From Desulfonatronum lacustre DSM 10312 (GTDB lineage: Bacteria; Desulfobacterota; Desulfovibrionia; Desulfovibrionales; Desulfonatronaceae), in the NCBI RefSeq assembly GCF_000519265.1, contig NZ_KI912608.1:881665-945664 (forward strand): 64,000 nt of DNA, given 5' to 3'. Under the pieces are notes generated by a model. That model was not told the DNA's origin and ran no database searches. It was given only the letters and a program-made list of their open reading frames with translations. Below, piece by piece: positions 9,386 to 17,647 of this stretch. Position 1 is the stretch's first letter, and each line of letters begins with the position of its first letter. Made by a program: the position numbers and the translations under genes.

Positions 9386-9865
9386 CTAATCGAAAAACTC
9401 ATTGCGATAGACCGCCTGGACTTGGACCCAGACTTTGTTGTCCGGGAAAAAGGCGCCGATGATCGGAGTCAGGAAGGAAAAATGATATCTGGTCCTAACG
9501 CGCATGTAGCTGCCCGGCTGGCCGGCGTCCTGGATGTCCTCCCAGTTTTCCGGGTCGCTGTAGTCCGGATTCACTTCAAAAATGCTGATGTTCAGGTTGT
9601 CGGGGTTCAAGGCCAGGGAAGCCTGCTCCCGGATGGTGATGATCATGGAATTGGTTCGATCCTGCAGCTCGTCCTCCCTCTCTATCCTGCCGCCCACGAG
9701 AGCCAGGCGCATGCCCTCCCTGGTGGCGTACTGCAGGGTATGCTGGGTGAAGAAGTACATGCCGAAGTCGATGACGGCGAACATCAGCAGCACGAACAGG
9801 GGCAAAATCAGCGCGAATTCCACTGCTGTCGCACCTTTTTGTCCGGGACGTCCGGTCTGGTTCAT
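9386..9865 (-). CDS. tadE: TadE-family pseudopilin-like protein
   Basis: ATG at 9865 follows GAGGG and gives 159 aa beginning MNQTGRPGQKGATAVEFALI; a longer ORF from 9901 is less likely. The KGATAVEFALILPLFVLLM segment is the standard TadE prepilin-like motif with cleavage expected after Gly and a conserved Glu five residues later. The soluble part (about 45-159) is typical in size. It is a minor pilin candidate, near-tandem with the TadE-like gene at 8721. Confidence 0.9.
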   Translation of the reverse strand: MNQTGRPGQKGATAVEFALILPLFVLLMFAVIDFGMYFFTQHTLQYATREGMRLALVGGRIEREDELQDRTNSMIITIREQASLALNPDNLNISIFEVNPDYSDPENWEDIQDAGQPGSYMRVRTRYHFSFLTPIIGAFFPDNKVWVQVQAVYRNEFFD

Positions 9866-9924
9866 GGGGTTACCCTCACAGTGTGCCGCACGCACGGGCA
9901 AATCATCTCATCGCGCCGACCGGT

Positions 9925-10239
9925 CTAATTTTTCGGGGTGATGGTGAATACGGGGCTGACGCGATCTATGGGATCCACTTCCTTCTCGATGGAGAATGTT
10001 CTGCGGTATTTTTCTGTGGCCAGCCCGCCGGTCCGTCCGTCCATCCCTTCCACGGGTTCCCTGGTCAGGCCGGCGGTGGGATTCAGGGTCTGGTTGGAAT
10101 TGGCGGATTGAACGGACCGGCCCCAATTATCCTGGAGGAAAGTCACCCTTTGGCTTTCCGGCAGATTTCCGGCACAACCCAGAATCATGATGGAAACAGC
10201 CGGCAGTATGGCCAGGCCAAGCATTGCGATTCTGCTCAT
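9925..10239 (-). CDS. Small lipoprotein of the Tad locus
   Basis: 104 aa from the ATG at 10239, which has GGAGAG just upstream; a longer ORF from 10314 overlaps the secretin gene and lacks a good ribosome site. The signal sequence ends in a lipobox (SIMILGC), followed by about 80 polar residues (NLPESQRVTFLQDNWGRSV). Directly after the secretin gene, this is where CpaD/RcpB-type lipoproteins often sit, so it may be an outer-membrane partner of the secretin. I see no strong sequence match to CpaD, so the role is an inference from position. Confidence 0.72.
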   Translation of the reverse strand: MSRIAMLGLAILPAVSIMILGCAGNLPESQRVTFLQDNWGRSVQSANSNQTLNPTAGLTREPVEGMDGRTGGLATEKYRRTFSIEKEVDPIDRVSPVFTITPKN

Positions 10240-10310
10240 CCCGCTCTCCTTCGCAGTGGTTTCGGTACAGGCCGCGCGGGCCTGGGCCGGTAAGTGGGTG
10301 ATCTTTCCAA

Positions 10311-11711
10311 TCACGGCACGACAACATGCCCGAATTGTCCATCAAACATCGCGGATCTGTAGTGTGGCGAATGCTGCTGGGATTGTCCGAAAACTCCCCA
10401 GATGTAGAATTCCGCGTCGTCCGGCCCGATGAGAAAGTCCGTGGGCAGGCGTTGTTCCGCCGCGACGATAGGTCTGACCAGGCGAGGGGTGACCAGAATG
10501 ACCAATTCGGTTTCATTGGACTGAAAGCTTTTGCTGGAAAACAGGGCGCCCAGCACGGGCAGATCGCCCAGAGCCGGAAATTTGGATACCGCCTCACGGG
10601 AGGTTTCGCTGAGCAAGCCGGCAATGGCAAAGCTCTGCCCGTCTCCCAACTCGACGGTTGTAATCGCCCTGCGGACGTTAAGGCCCGGTATGAAGGCCCC
10701 GGCGATGACCGCTCCCCTGTTGGGATCGATTTCGGAAACCACCGGAACCACATTGATGGCGATCCGGTCTTCGCTGAGCACCGTGGGGGTGAAGGCCAGT
10801 TCAATGCCGTAGGGCTTGAACTCAACGCCGATGTTTCCCTCTTTATCCACTTCAGGGATGGGAAATTCGCCGCCGGCGAGGAAGCTCGCGGTCTGACCGC
10901 TCAAGGCGACCAGTGACGGTTCGGCCAGGATTTTGGCCATGTCGTTTTCCTTGAGAACGTCGAAAATGCCGCGCCACTGCACCGACTGCCCCGGTCCGGT
11001 GTGCAGGGACATTGTCCCGCTGGCCGGCCGCAACGGATCAACCAGGCTTCCGAGAAAGCCCAGGGCAAACCGGCCGCTTTCGTTCACCAGGTTGAAGTTC
11101 ACGCCCAGCCGTTGCAGCGACTCCCGGGAAACGTCCGCGATTTTCACTTCCAGCATCACCTGGTGCACGCCGCCCACCTGAACCATGTTGCGAATGTTCT
11201 CCCGGGGGGCGAAGGCTTCCGTGAGGACCAGGATCTGGTCCAGTTTGGACATGCTGGAAACTCGCCCGGACAACGTCAGGGAATCGTTGGTGGACAGGAT
11301 CCGCAGGTCCGTTTCCTCGGGGAAGATTTCATTGATGCGTTGCTTCAGCCGGGCGATCTCGTAGCGCACTTCCAGCTCGTAAATCGCCGAAATCCGGTCG
11401 TCCTGCCACATCATCAGATTGGTGCTGCCCGCGGCCACGGGTCTCAGGTAGAGCTCTCGGGCGGAGATGGCCCGGACGCTGACCACATCCGGGTCGGCCA
11501 CCAGAGCGCGGTCCACTGCCGTGGGTGTTCTGAGAATGACGGCCCGTCCGTATTCCAGCTGCAACCGCCGCGGCTGTTCCAGGTTCACGACGACTTCGTC
11601 GGGGACCACCTGGAAGTTCTGGGCTCGGCTTTCCAGGGGGAGCAACCAGGAGATGGCTACCAAGTGCAGAAGAACAGCGGCTGTTTTCCAGGATCTGATT
11701 GCGGCAGGCAT
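10311..11711 (-). CDS. cpaC: CpaC/RcpA, Tad pilus secretin
   Basis: 466 aa with a cleavable signal peptide (about residues 1-30, ending SRAQ). The N-terminal pilus-formation domain follows (GRAVILRTPTAVDRALVADP), then a BON-like segment, and the C-terminal secretin domain (MLEVKIADVSRESLQRLGVN, then AEPSLVALSGQTASFLAGGE, then TELVILVTPRLV). This is the outer-membrane channel for the Flp pilus. A good site AAGGAG precedes the ATG. The secretin domain is full length. Confidence 0.94.
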   Translation of the reverse strand: MPAAIRSWKTAAVLLHLVAISWLLPLESRAQNFQVVPDEVVVNLEQPRRLQLEYGRAVILRTPTAVDRALVADPDVVSVRAISARELYLRPVAAGSTNLMMWQDDRISAIYELEVRYEIARLKQRINEIFPEETDLRILSTNDSLTLSGRVSSMSKLDQILVLTEAFAPRENIRNMVQVGGVHQVMLEVKIADVSRESLQRLGVNFNLVNESGRFALGFLGSLVDPLRPASGTMSLHTGPGQSVQWRGIFDVLKENDMAKILAEPSLVALSGQTASFLAGGEFPIPEVDKEGNIGVEFKPYGIELAFTPTVLSEDRIAINVVPVVSEIDPNRGAVIAGAFIPGLNVRRAITTVELGDGQSFAIAGLLSETSREAVSKFPALGDLPVLGALFSSKSFQSNETELVILVTPRLVRPIVAAEQRLPTDFLIGPDDAEFYIWGVFGQSQQHSPHYRSAMFDGQFGHVVVP

Positions 11712-11751
11712 GGATATCCATTCTCCTTGCTGGTTGATAGCTAGTTGATAG

Positions 11752-12624
11752 CTATTGGATGAATTTGAACTGCTCGACCTTGTTGCCCTCGATCACTTCC
11801 ATGATGAACTCCGAGCGTCTCGGGGGCGGCGGATTATTGATCCGGGGGGCGGGGCCGGCTGCCAGGCGGACGGGTTGGGGATTGAGGTAGTTCATGGCGT
11901 GTCTGGTCGTGGCTCCCCGGGTGACCACCGAATTGACGTCGATGGGGCTGCGCAGGGCGAACTGGAGCCGGCCCTGGTTGCGGACATGGGTCAGGATTTC
12001 GGTTTCTTCCGGAGTCAGCTCCAGGGTGTAGACATCCACAGGTGCCGTTGCGCCGTTTTCTGTCTCCTGCATTACTGTTCCCGTGGCCAGGACCGTGACG
12101 TTCTCCAGGACGATCTTGGTGACGTCTTCCTCGGTTTCCGCGTCCATCCAGGTTACAAGCACGTCCACTTTGTTGCCGGGGTGGATGAAGCCGGAAAGGC
12201 CGATCACCTTGTCCCCCTCCACGGCCACGGCCCGTTTGCCTTCGCCAAGTAAGGCCGAAACACCGCCGGTGCGGATGTCGATGGGCGCCAGACGGTGTTC
12301 GATGATCGCCTCGCCTTCCTTGAGGGGAACGATGGCCACCCGGCCGATCAGGTCGGATGAATTCCGGAAGTGGCCCTGGGGCAGATTTTTCAGGATCTGT
12401 TCCCGGTCGGCGATCATCTCCGCGGACAATCTGGTTCCCGCGGCAAGGTCGAACGCCGCCACGGCTACGGGCCCGATATCCGGCCGCTCCTTCTGGATTT
12501 CCTCCACCACCTTCGCGGGGATGCCGGTGTTCTGCTGCTGCAACCAGTTGTAGATGAACATGCTGCCCACCACGGCGATGGCCATGGCGAGAGTGATCGG
12601 TATCAAAGCCTTCCACCTGCCCAT
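11752..12624 (-). CDS. cpaB: CpaB/RcpC, Tad pilus periplasmic subunit
   Basis: 290 aa from the ATG at 12624, preceded by AGGAGG; an ORF extending to 12795 is probably untranslated leader. One N-terminal helix (about residues 5-25, LIPITLAMAIAVVGSMFIYN) is followed by a SAF domain (VAAFDLAAGTRLSAEMI) and the RcpC domain (VAVEGDKVIGLSGFIHPGNK). CpaB proteins are periplasmic or secretin-linked parts of the Tad machine. It is separated from the prepilin peptidase gene by 245 bp that hold interspersed hairpins. Confidence 0.93.
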   Translation of the reverse strand: MGRWKALIPITLAMAIAVVGSMFIYNWLQQQNTGIPAKVVEEIQKERPDIGPVAVAAFDLAAGTRLSAEMIADREQILKNLPQGHFRNSSDLIGRVAIVPLKEGEAIIEHRLAPIDIRTGGVSALLGEGKRAVAVEGDKVIGLSGFIHPGNKVDVLVTWMDAETEEDVTKIVLENVTVLATGTVMQETENGATAPVDVYTLELTPEETEILTHVRNQGRLQFALRSPIDVNSVVTRGATTRHAMNYLNPQPVRLAAGPAPRINNPPPPRRSEFIMEVIEGNKVEQFKFIQ

Positions 12625-12798
12625 AAGTCCTCCTGGATTGCGAATTCGAAACGCGGAGCTTGTTTGAAACTTGAGAGATGAAATTGAAATGCAACGACCC
12701 GGCTCATCCGAGTAAAGCGTCCTGGATACTCGCTTCCCCGTCTGCACGGGGACAGCTCCCGCGGGTGTGGCTGACCCGGAGAGGCATAAAAACACGTC

Positions 12799-12818
12799 AT
12801 TCCCGCGAAGACGGGAAT
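12799..12818. repeat. Short interspersed GC-rich hairpin (ATTCCCG type)
   Basis: ATTCCCG, a 6-base loop, then CGGGAAT. The 245-bp gap between cpaB and cpaA (12625-12869) also has a weaker relative at 12737-12752 (CCCCGT/ACGGGG). A related hairpin lies at 17438-17457. These resemble the common GC-rich interspersed palindromes of many proteobacterial genomes; no protein is encoded in the gap. Confidence 0.6.
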
Positions 12819-12869
12819 CCAGTTCTGATTAGTGTCCGGTCATCGGAAAATCATCGACTTTGGAACGTA

Positions 12870-13448
12870 TCAGATGCCGAGAAACTCAAACCCGACATGG
12901 TTCAGCGCCAGGTAGGTAATGGTTCCTAAAGCAATTGCCACGCCATAACAGAGTTTTGGTTTGTTTTCGATTGGATGAGGAGTGGTTACGGGTACATATT
13001 GGCGGGTCAGCAGGAAGGTTTTGAGAACGGCCCATGTCCGGGAAAACAAGATTCGTCCGTATTGGCGGTGGATGGCCAGCAAGAGCAGGGCATACACCCC
13101 GCCGTACAGGGCGGTGAAAATCGCTGAGATAAACACCCCCTTGGCCCCGACCACGGCCCCCACGGCCCCCATGAGCTTGGCGTCCCCGGCGCCCATGCCG
13201 CCGAAAATGTAGAGAGGAAGGAAAATGGCTATGCCCAGCAGAAGACCGGAAATACCAAACAAGAAACCTTCAAGCCCAAATAGTAAAGCGTGGAAAGCCA
13301 ATGCGAGCCCCATGATGGGGAAGGTGAGAAAATTCGGGATTTTTTGGTACTTAAGATCTGTAATGGATACAACAATAAGAACAGGGATAAGCAAAAAAAT
13401 GAAATAATTCAAATGTGACATGATTATTTCAAAAAAAAAATAATTCAT
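12870..13448 (-). CDS. cpaA: CpaA/TadV, prepilin peptidase (type IV, A24 family)
   Basis: 192 aa, almost entirely membrane helices. The two catalytic aspartates of A24A peptidases are visible: one in SITDLKYQKIPN (first cytoplasmic loop) and one in GGMGAGDAKLMGA (the GxGD motif). The N-terminal methyltransferase half of PilD is absent, as usual for TadV/CpaA. It processes Flp and TadE-type prepilins. Start is unsure: ATG at 13448 or at 13421 (MSHLNYF); neither has a good Shine-Dalgarno. It lies 187 bp downstream of flp, beyond an AT-rich hairpin. Confidence 0.92.
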   Translation of the reverse strand: MNYFFFEIIMSHLNYFIFLLIPVLIVVSITDLKYQKIPNFLTFPIMGLALAFHALLFGLEGFLFGISGLLLGIAIFLPLYIFGGMGAGDAKLMGAVGAVVGAKGVFISAIFTALYGGVYALLLLAIHRQYGRILFSRTWAVLKTFLLTRQYVPVTTPHPIENKPKLCYGVAIALGTITYLALNHVGFEFLGI

Positions 13449-13565
13449 TTTGATATTTCATTTTGTTATAATTATTTAAAAATTTAAGTAACTCTCTGCG
13501 ATCATTATATTTTCATAACTTATTCAATTATGTAATGTATATCAAACAAATAATGTAACAGGTTT

Positions 13566-13612
13566 ATATAGTGTATATATGATTACAATTATTAACCATA
13601 TATACACTATAT
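13566..13612. repeat. Perfect 16-bp AT-rich inverted repeat between flp and cpaA
   Basis: Arms 13566-13581 and 13597-13612 pair perfectly over 16 bases (core TAGTGTATATATG) with a 15-base loop. It starts 24 bases beyond the flp stop. It has no run of U on the flp transcript side, so it may be an RNA-stabilising or attenuating stem that keeps pilin mRNA high over downstream genes, rather than a classical terminator. An operator role is also possible. Confidence 0.65.
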
Positions 13613-13635
13613 TTGAAATTATCCGTCGGCAGGGG

Positions 13636-13800
13636 TTAGGGGGTTAGTGCGGTATCAACTTCTTCGAACGCAGCCTCAATCTTCGGTCCAATGGTAATTA
13701 AAAAGGCAATCGCTGCTATAGAAATCAAAGCAACCAATAAACCATACTCCACCATCGTCGCCCCTTCCTCGTCCTTCAAGAAATTCATCAGCTTTTCCAT
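13636..13800 (-). CDS. flp: Flp-type major pilin
   Basis: 54 aa from the ATG at 13800, which follows CAGGAGGACACC; a longer upstream reading lacks such a site. Seen: a short leader MEKLMNFLKDEEG, then ATMVEYGLLVALISIAAIAF, the classic Flp motif with a Glu-Tyr pair and a hydrophobic helix. Cleavage is expected after the Gly of DEEG by CpaA. The short acidic tail (EEVDTALTP) is typical. As the first gene of the Tad locus it is probably expressed far more strongly than the rest. Confidence 0.95.
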   Translation of the reverse strand: MEKLMNFLKDEEGATMVEYGLLVALISIAAIAFLITIGPKIEAAFEEVDTALTP

Positions 13801-13900
13801 GGTGTCCTCCTGGATAAATGTGGTTGAAGGTGTTGATACAACATGGGGAACCAAATCAGCCAAAGATTTTGAATTCCCTGGGCCTGAGATGCTCTTGTCT

Positions 13901-13916
13901 ATCAAAAATCGGGCCA
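13901..13916 (-). promoter_or_regulatory. Possible sigma-54-like promoter of flp
   Basis: On the minus strand the sequence TGGCCCGATTTTTGAT has a -24-like TGGCCC and a -12-like TTGAT with ten bases between the GG and the GA. The -12 GC is replaced by GA, so the match is imperfect. It lies about 100 bases upstream of the flp start. Confidence 0.28.
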
Positions 13917-14473
13917 AATATTATTTTGCGCTTAACTTTCTAATATTAAAGATTAAGTTTCTTTGTGAACATGATTTGTGGGGGGAGATTTGGGCTTGGA
14001 ACTGTCTTGTTGTCCGAGAAAAGGCGATTTGGGGAGGGGATGATGGTTTTGATAGTAACTGTTTGGAGTTAAAAGAAATGTAAAACATGACGGGCCGGCG
14101 GGTGACCGAGATACCTGGATTGGGTGGCTGATTGGTACGGGGAGCGTTCTGTCGGTGAAATCGACACTGAGTGTAAAGAAATCTGACAAGTCCATGGAGA
14201 TAAATCGGGTGTTGTGTCCATGATGAAGGTGTTCTGTTCAGATATTCTTTTTTTCACTCAAGAAAAAATATTCAATGGAGTCTTGGGGAGAAGATCGAGT
14301 GATTATTTGTGTCAATATTTTTAACACAACATGAAAAAACAACAGACTTGGATTTAATATCAACAAATTTAATAGGATATGATCTAGTTTTCGTGGATGT
14401 GTCCGTCTTTTCAGGACAGGTCAGTGCGAGACAGGTCAGTCTTGTAATACAGGATAGATGGTAGTCAGGAATC

Positions 14474-14501
14474 AGGAGGCAGGAGGCAGGAGGCAGGAGA
14501 C
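14474..14501 (+). repeat. Tandem AGGAGGC repeat (four 7-base units)
   Basis: Three exact AGGAGGC units and a fourth reading AGGAGAC. It lies in the non-coding gap before the GGDEF/EAL gene end. Likely a slippage product; no function seen. Confidence 0.6.
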
Positions 14502-14614
14502 CCGACCGTTCCCACGCTCCAAGGGGTACACTGCTAAAATGTGTCAACCTTTTCTGAACCATCCCAAAAATGTTTCCCCTTTGCGTCCTTCGCGCCTTGA
14601 GCGAAGCGGGCGGT

Positions 14615-17377
14615 TCAAAAACACTGTATTGGAATGGTGGAATGAACGGAATCGGATTGGGGGTGGAACGGCGCTTCGGTTGAGCGGGATTTTGGGGGGA
14701 TGATCCAGGTTTTATCGATATCCGCGGGATCCATGGGTTTGGCGAACAGGTATCCCTGACCGTAATGACACTTGTAGGTCTTGATCAGGTCGCATTGGGA
14801 CTGGGTTTCGATGCCTTCGGCCACCATTTCCAGATTCAAGCCCAACGCCATTTCCACAATGGCATGGATGATCGTGTTTTTCGCGGGGATGACGTTGATG
14901 GCGCTGACGAAGGAGCGGTCGATCTTCAGTTCGTCCAGAGGGAAGCGCTGCAAGTGGGCCAGGGAGGAATAACCGGTTCCGAAATCGTCGATGCTCAGCC
15001 GGGCGCCCATATACTTGAGCCGCTTCAGCGTGCGAAGGTTCGTATCCATGTTGGACATGGCCATGGTTTCCGTCACTTCCAGGTTCAGACAGCCCGGGTC
15101 GAGACTGTATTCCTGCAGAACCTGATAGATCTTTCCTTCCAGCCCGGGTTTGGCGAGCTGCTTGCCGGAGATGTTCACGTTCAAAATCAGCGAGGTATTG
15201 GTTTCACGCCACTTTCCAATTTGGCGGCAGGATTCCTGGAGCACCCAGTCCCCGATGGGTTCGATCAGTCCGGTTTCCTCGGCCAGGGGAATGAACATGG
15301 CCGGGGAAATCAGGCCGTTGTCCGGATGCTTCCAGCGGATCAGGGCTTCCAGGCCCTTGAGTTCGCCGCTGTCCAGCTTCACGATGGGCTGGTAGTTGAT
15401 GAACAGTTCGTCCCGTTCCATGGCCCGGCGGAGTTCCTTTTCCATGATCGTTCGCCGGCTCTTGCGCTGGTAGATCTCCGAACTGAAGACGGCGCAGCGG
15501 TTTTTGCCCTGCTGCTTGGCTTGCTGCATGGCCAGTTCCGCGTCCCGGAGCATGTCGTCCGCGCGGACGTAGTTGGGGTTGTAGGCCAGGATGCCGAAGC
15601 TGGCGGTGATGAAAATCTCGTGGCCATCCACCTGAAAGGGGTCTTCCAGCTTTGTCCTGATCTTCTCGGCCAGGGTCATGGTGTCCCCGGGCAGGGCGTC
15701 TTCCGTGAGCACGCAGAATTCATCCGAGCTGAAACGGGCCAGGGTGTCCGTGGGACGCAGCTGGTCCCGGACCCGCTGGGAGATTTCCAGGAACATCCGG
15801 TCGCCGACGAAATGGCCGAAGCTGTCGTTGACCGTGCCGAACCCGTCCAGATCAAAGATCATCAACCCGAAAAGTTGGTTCGGGTCGTTGGCCGCCTTTT
15901 TCAAGGACTGGTCCAATTTTTCCAAACAATAGGATCGGTTGGGCAGGTTGGTGCGCTGGTCGTAGAGAACCTGATGCATCAGGCGCTCGTCGTTTTGCTT
16001 CCGGACCGTGATGTCCGTGATGCTGCCGGCGAACTGGATGATTTCGCCCTTGTCATCGCGCACGGTTCGGGCGTTTTCAGCGATCCAGACCGGACTGCCG
16101 TCCTTGCGGCGGACCAGGGTTTCCATCTGCAGGATTTCGCCCTTGTTCCGAAGCGCGGCAAGTCTGCTTTCCCGGACCTTGGGGATCAAATAGATTTGCG
16201 AAAATTGCGTTGCGCGGTTTGCGGCTTCGAACTCCTCGGGAGAGGCGTAGCCGAGGATTTCGGCAAAGGAGCTGTTCACGCAGACCACCGTGTCGTCGGC
16301 CCTGGTCAGGTACATCCCGTCCGGGGCATGGGCGAACAGGGCCCGGTAGGTGGACTCGGATTTGCGCAGTTTGACCTCGGCCTCATGCTTTTCGGTGATG
16401 TCGGCCATGGTCCCGGCGAGCATCAGATTTCCGTTGCCGTTGTAGCTCAGGGCCTTGCCCCGAAGGCGAATCCAGCGCCACTCCCGTGTGTCGGTCTTCA
16501 TCCGGAAGCGGTGCTCGAAATGCTCCCCGTTGTCGGTAGCGTACAGCCTGAGCTGCTCCTGAAGCTGTTCCCAGTCCTCGGGATGGACCAGGGTATCGAA
16601 GGCGGCGTGGTGTTTCAGCTTTGCGGAGGATTCTCTTTCCGTGTGCCCATTGCCGGGCAGGTCCACCGTCATCTTATACGAGTTCATGTCCATCTCGCAG
16701 ACCAGTTGCCGAGCGCCCTCCAAGGCAGCCCGCAGGCGCTTTTGGTCCAGCTCGATGGATTCCTCGATCTGCTTGCGCTCCGTGAAATCCTCCAGCTTGA
16801 CGAAGACCTTTTCCACCAGCCCGGTGGTGTTGCGCACCGGGATGAAGGTCACGCGCAGGAAAACGGTCTTAGAGTTCGGCTCCGGGTAAGCCCTGGGCAG
16901 CTTCCGCCACGTTTCGGGCAGGACCACTGTTTCCCCCAGACGAACTCTGGAAAAGACGTCGTTCAGGCCCCAGTCCGAAGTGCGGTGGTCTGTCATGACG
17001 GCAAATTGCTCGCCCGGCGTCAGGCCCATCAGCTCGGCGAAGGAATCGTTGAATATCAGGGTAGTGCCGACGGGATCGCAGATCAGGGTCGGGTGGGGAT
17101 TGGAGCGGATGATGTCTTCAAGTTCCCGGTTCTTGTTGTTTTGGTGCCTGCTCAGGCCCGGGAAGAACAGCCCCAGCGTGCTTTTGAGGTTCAACCCCAT
17201 GAAGAGGGATGCGGTGAGGAGCAGGTCGATGAGTTTGTCGGGCCGGGGGTGGTGACTGTGGCAGACTGCGATCCAGAACACCGTGCAGATCACAATGAAC
17301 CATATCACCATTGCCGGGGGCGGAACCCTTTGTGCGGTTTTGTCGTCCGCCTGGGCGGTGGTGATCATGGAATCCAT
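14615..17377 (-). CDS. PAS-GGDEF-EAL protein, cyclase site degenerate, phosphodiesterase site intact
   Basis: 920 aa from the ATG at 17377 (MDSMITTAQ); a longer ORF to 17494 runs through a repeat. Two membrane helices (about 22-40 and 50-75), three PAS/PAC units (about 86-205, 215-330, 340-462), GGDEF domain (about 470-635), EAL domain (about 645-890). The GGDEF signature is SSDEF (550-554), so cyclase activity is unlikely, yet an RxxD inhibitory-site motif (RPTD) is kept five residues before it. The EAL domain keeps GLEALIRW, DDFGTGYSS and the KIDRSF loop, so c-di-GMP hydrolysis is expected. The decayed GGDEF may sense GTP or c-di-GMP. Its neighbour upstream is the MshEN-ATPase. Confidence 0.92.
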   Translation of the reverse strand: MDSMITTAQADDKTAQRVPPPAMVIWFIVICTVFWIAVCHSHHPRPDKLIDLLLTASLFMGLNLKSTLGLFFPGLSRHQNNKNRELEDIIRSNPHPTLICDPVGTTLIFNDSFAELMGLTPGEQFAVMTDHRTSDWGLNDVFSRVRLGETVVLPETWRKLPRAYPEPNSKTVFLRVTFIPVRNTTGLVEKVFVKLEDFTERKQIEESIELDQKRLRAALEGARQLVCEMDMNSYKMTVDLPGNGHTERESSAKLKHHAAFDTLVHPEDWEQLQEQLRLYATDNGEHFEHRFRMKTDTREWRWIRLRGKALSYNGNGNLMLAGTMADITEKHEAEVKLRKSESTYRALFAHAPDGMYLTRADDTVVCVNSSFAEILGYASPEEFEAANRATQFSQIYLIPKVRESRLAALRNKGEILQMETLVRRKDGSPVWIAENARTVRDDKGEIIQFAGSITDITVRKQNDERLMHQVLYDQRTNLPNRSYCLEKLDQSLKKAANDPNQLFGLMIFDLDGFGTVNDSFGHFVGDRMFLEISQRVRDQLRPTDTLARFSSDEFCVLTEDALPGDTMTLAEKIRTKLEDPFQVDGHEIFITASFGILAYNPNYVRADDMLRDAELAMQQAKQQGKNRCAVFSSEIYQRKSRRTIMEKELRRAMERDELFINYQPIVKLDSGELKGLEALIRWKHPDNGLISPAMFIPLAEETGLIEPIGDWVLQESCRQIGKWRETNTSLILNVNISGKQLAKPGLEGKIYQVLQEYSLDPGCLNLEVTETMAMSNMDTNLRTLKRLKYMGARLSIDDFGTGYSSLAHLQRFPLDELKIDRSFVSAINVIPAKNTIIHAIVEMALGLNLEMVAEGIETQSQCDLIKTYKCHYGQGYLFAKPMDPADIDKTWIIPPKSRSTEAPFHPQSDSVHSTIPIQCF

Positions 17378-17437
17378 TGTTGCCCGTTGTCTAAAAAAAC
17401 AATTGTAACAACTCAGCTTATTCAAAGTGCGGCCTGG

Positions 17438-17457
17438 ATACCCGCCTTCGCGGGTAT
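17438..17457. repeat. Short interspersed GC-rich hairpin (ATACCCGC type)
   Basis: ATACCCGC, loop CTTC, GCGGGTAT. It lies in the 270-bp gap between the AAA+ gene and the GGDEF/EAL gene and is related to the hairpin at 12799-12818. It could be a leader structure, but the type is common as dispersed repeats. Confidence 0.6.
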
Positions 17458-17647
17458 GAGTGCGCCCGTGAAGGCGGTAATTCAGCCTCGGCATGAGGCT
17501 CTACTCAGGCTGTGCTGAACAGTTGTAAAGCGATCTTGTTTTCCCGGACTGTGATTGATCTTGTTTTTCCGGATCGTGTTGCCTTGTGATCTGTTTTCTA
17601 TGTGGTCGAATGCATCAGGAGGATAAATAGCAACATGCGTGCCTGAG

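Larger units (their letters stand above)
13801..14614. other. Gene-free region upstream of flp
   Basis: No convincing gene in about 810 bp; the ORFs on either strand lack family resemblance and ribosome sites. Contents seen: the flp leader and a weak promoter candidate (13901-13916), a direct repeat ACAGGTCAGT at 14416-14425 and 14431-14440, and an AGGAGGC tandem repeat at 14474-14501. Base composition is AT-rich up to about 14400. The region probably holds the control sites for the pilus operon. Confidence 0.5.

Noticed and set aside
14272-14562. 96-codon ORF on the minus strand upstream of flp
   Set aside because: No ribosome site or recognisable domain, unusual cysteine-rich composition, and it crosses the AGGAGGC tandem repeat.
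14765-17518. 917-codon open frame on the plus strand
   Set aside because: It is opposite the GGDEF/EAL gene, has no family resemblance, and its length follows from GC-rich codon use of the real gene.
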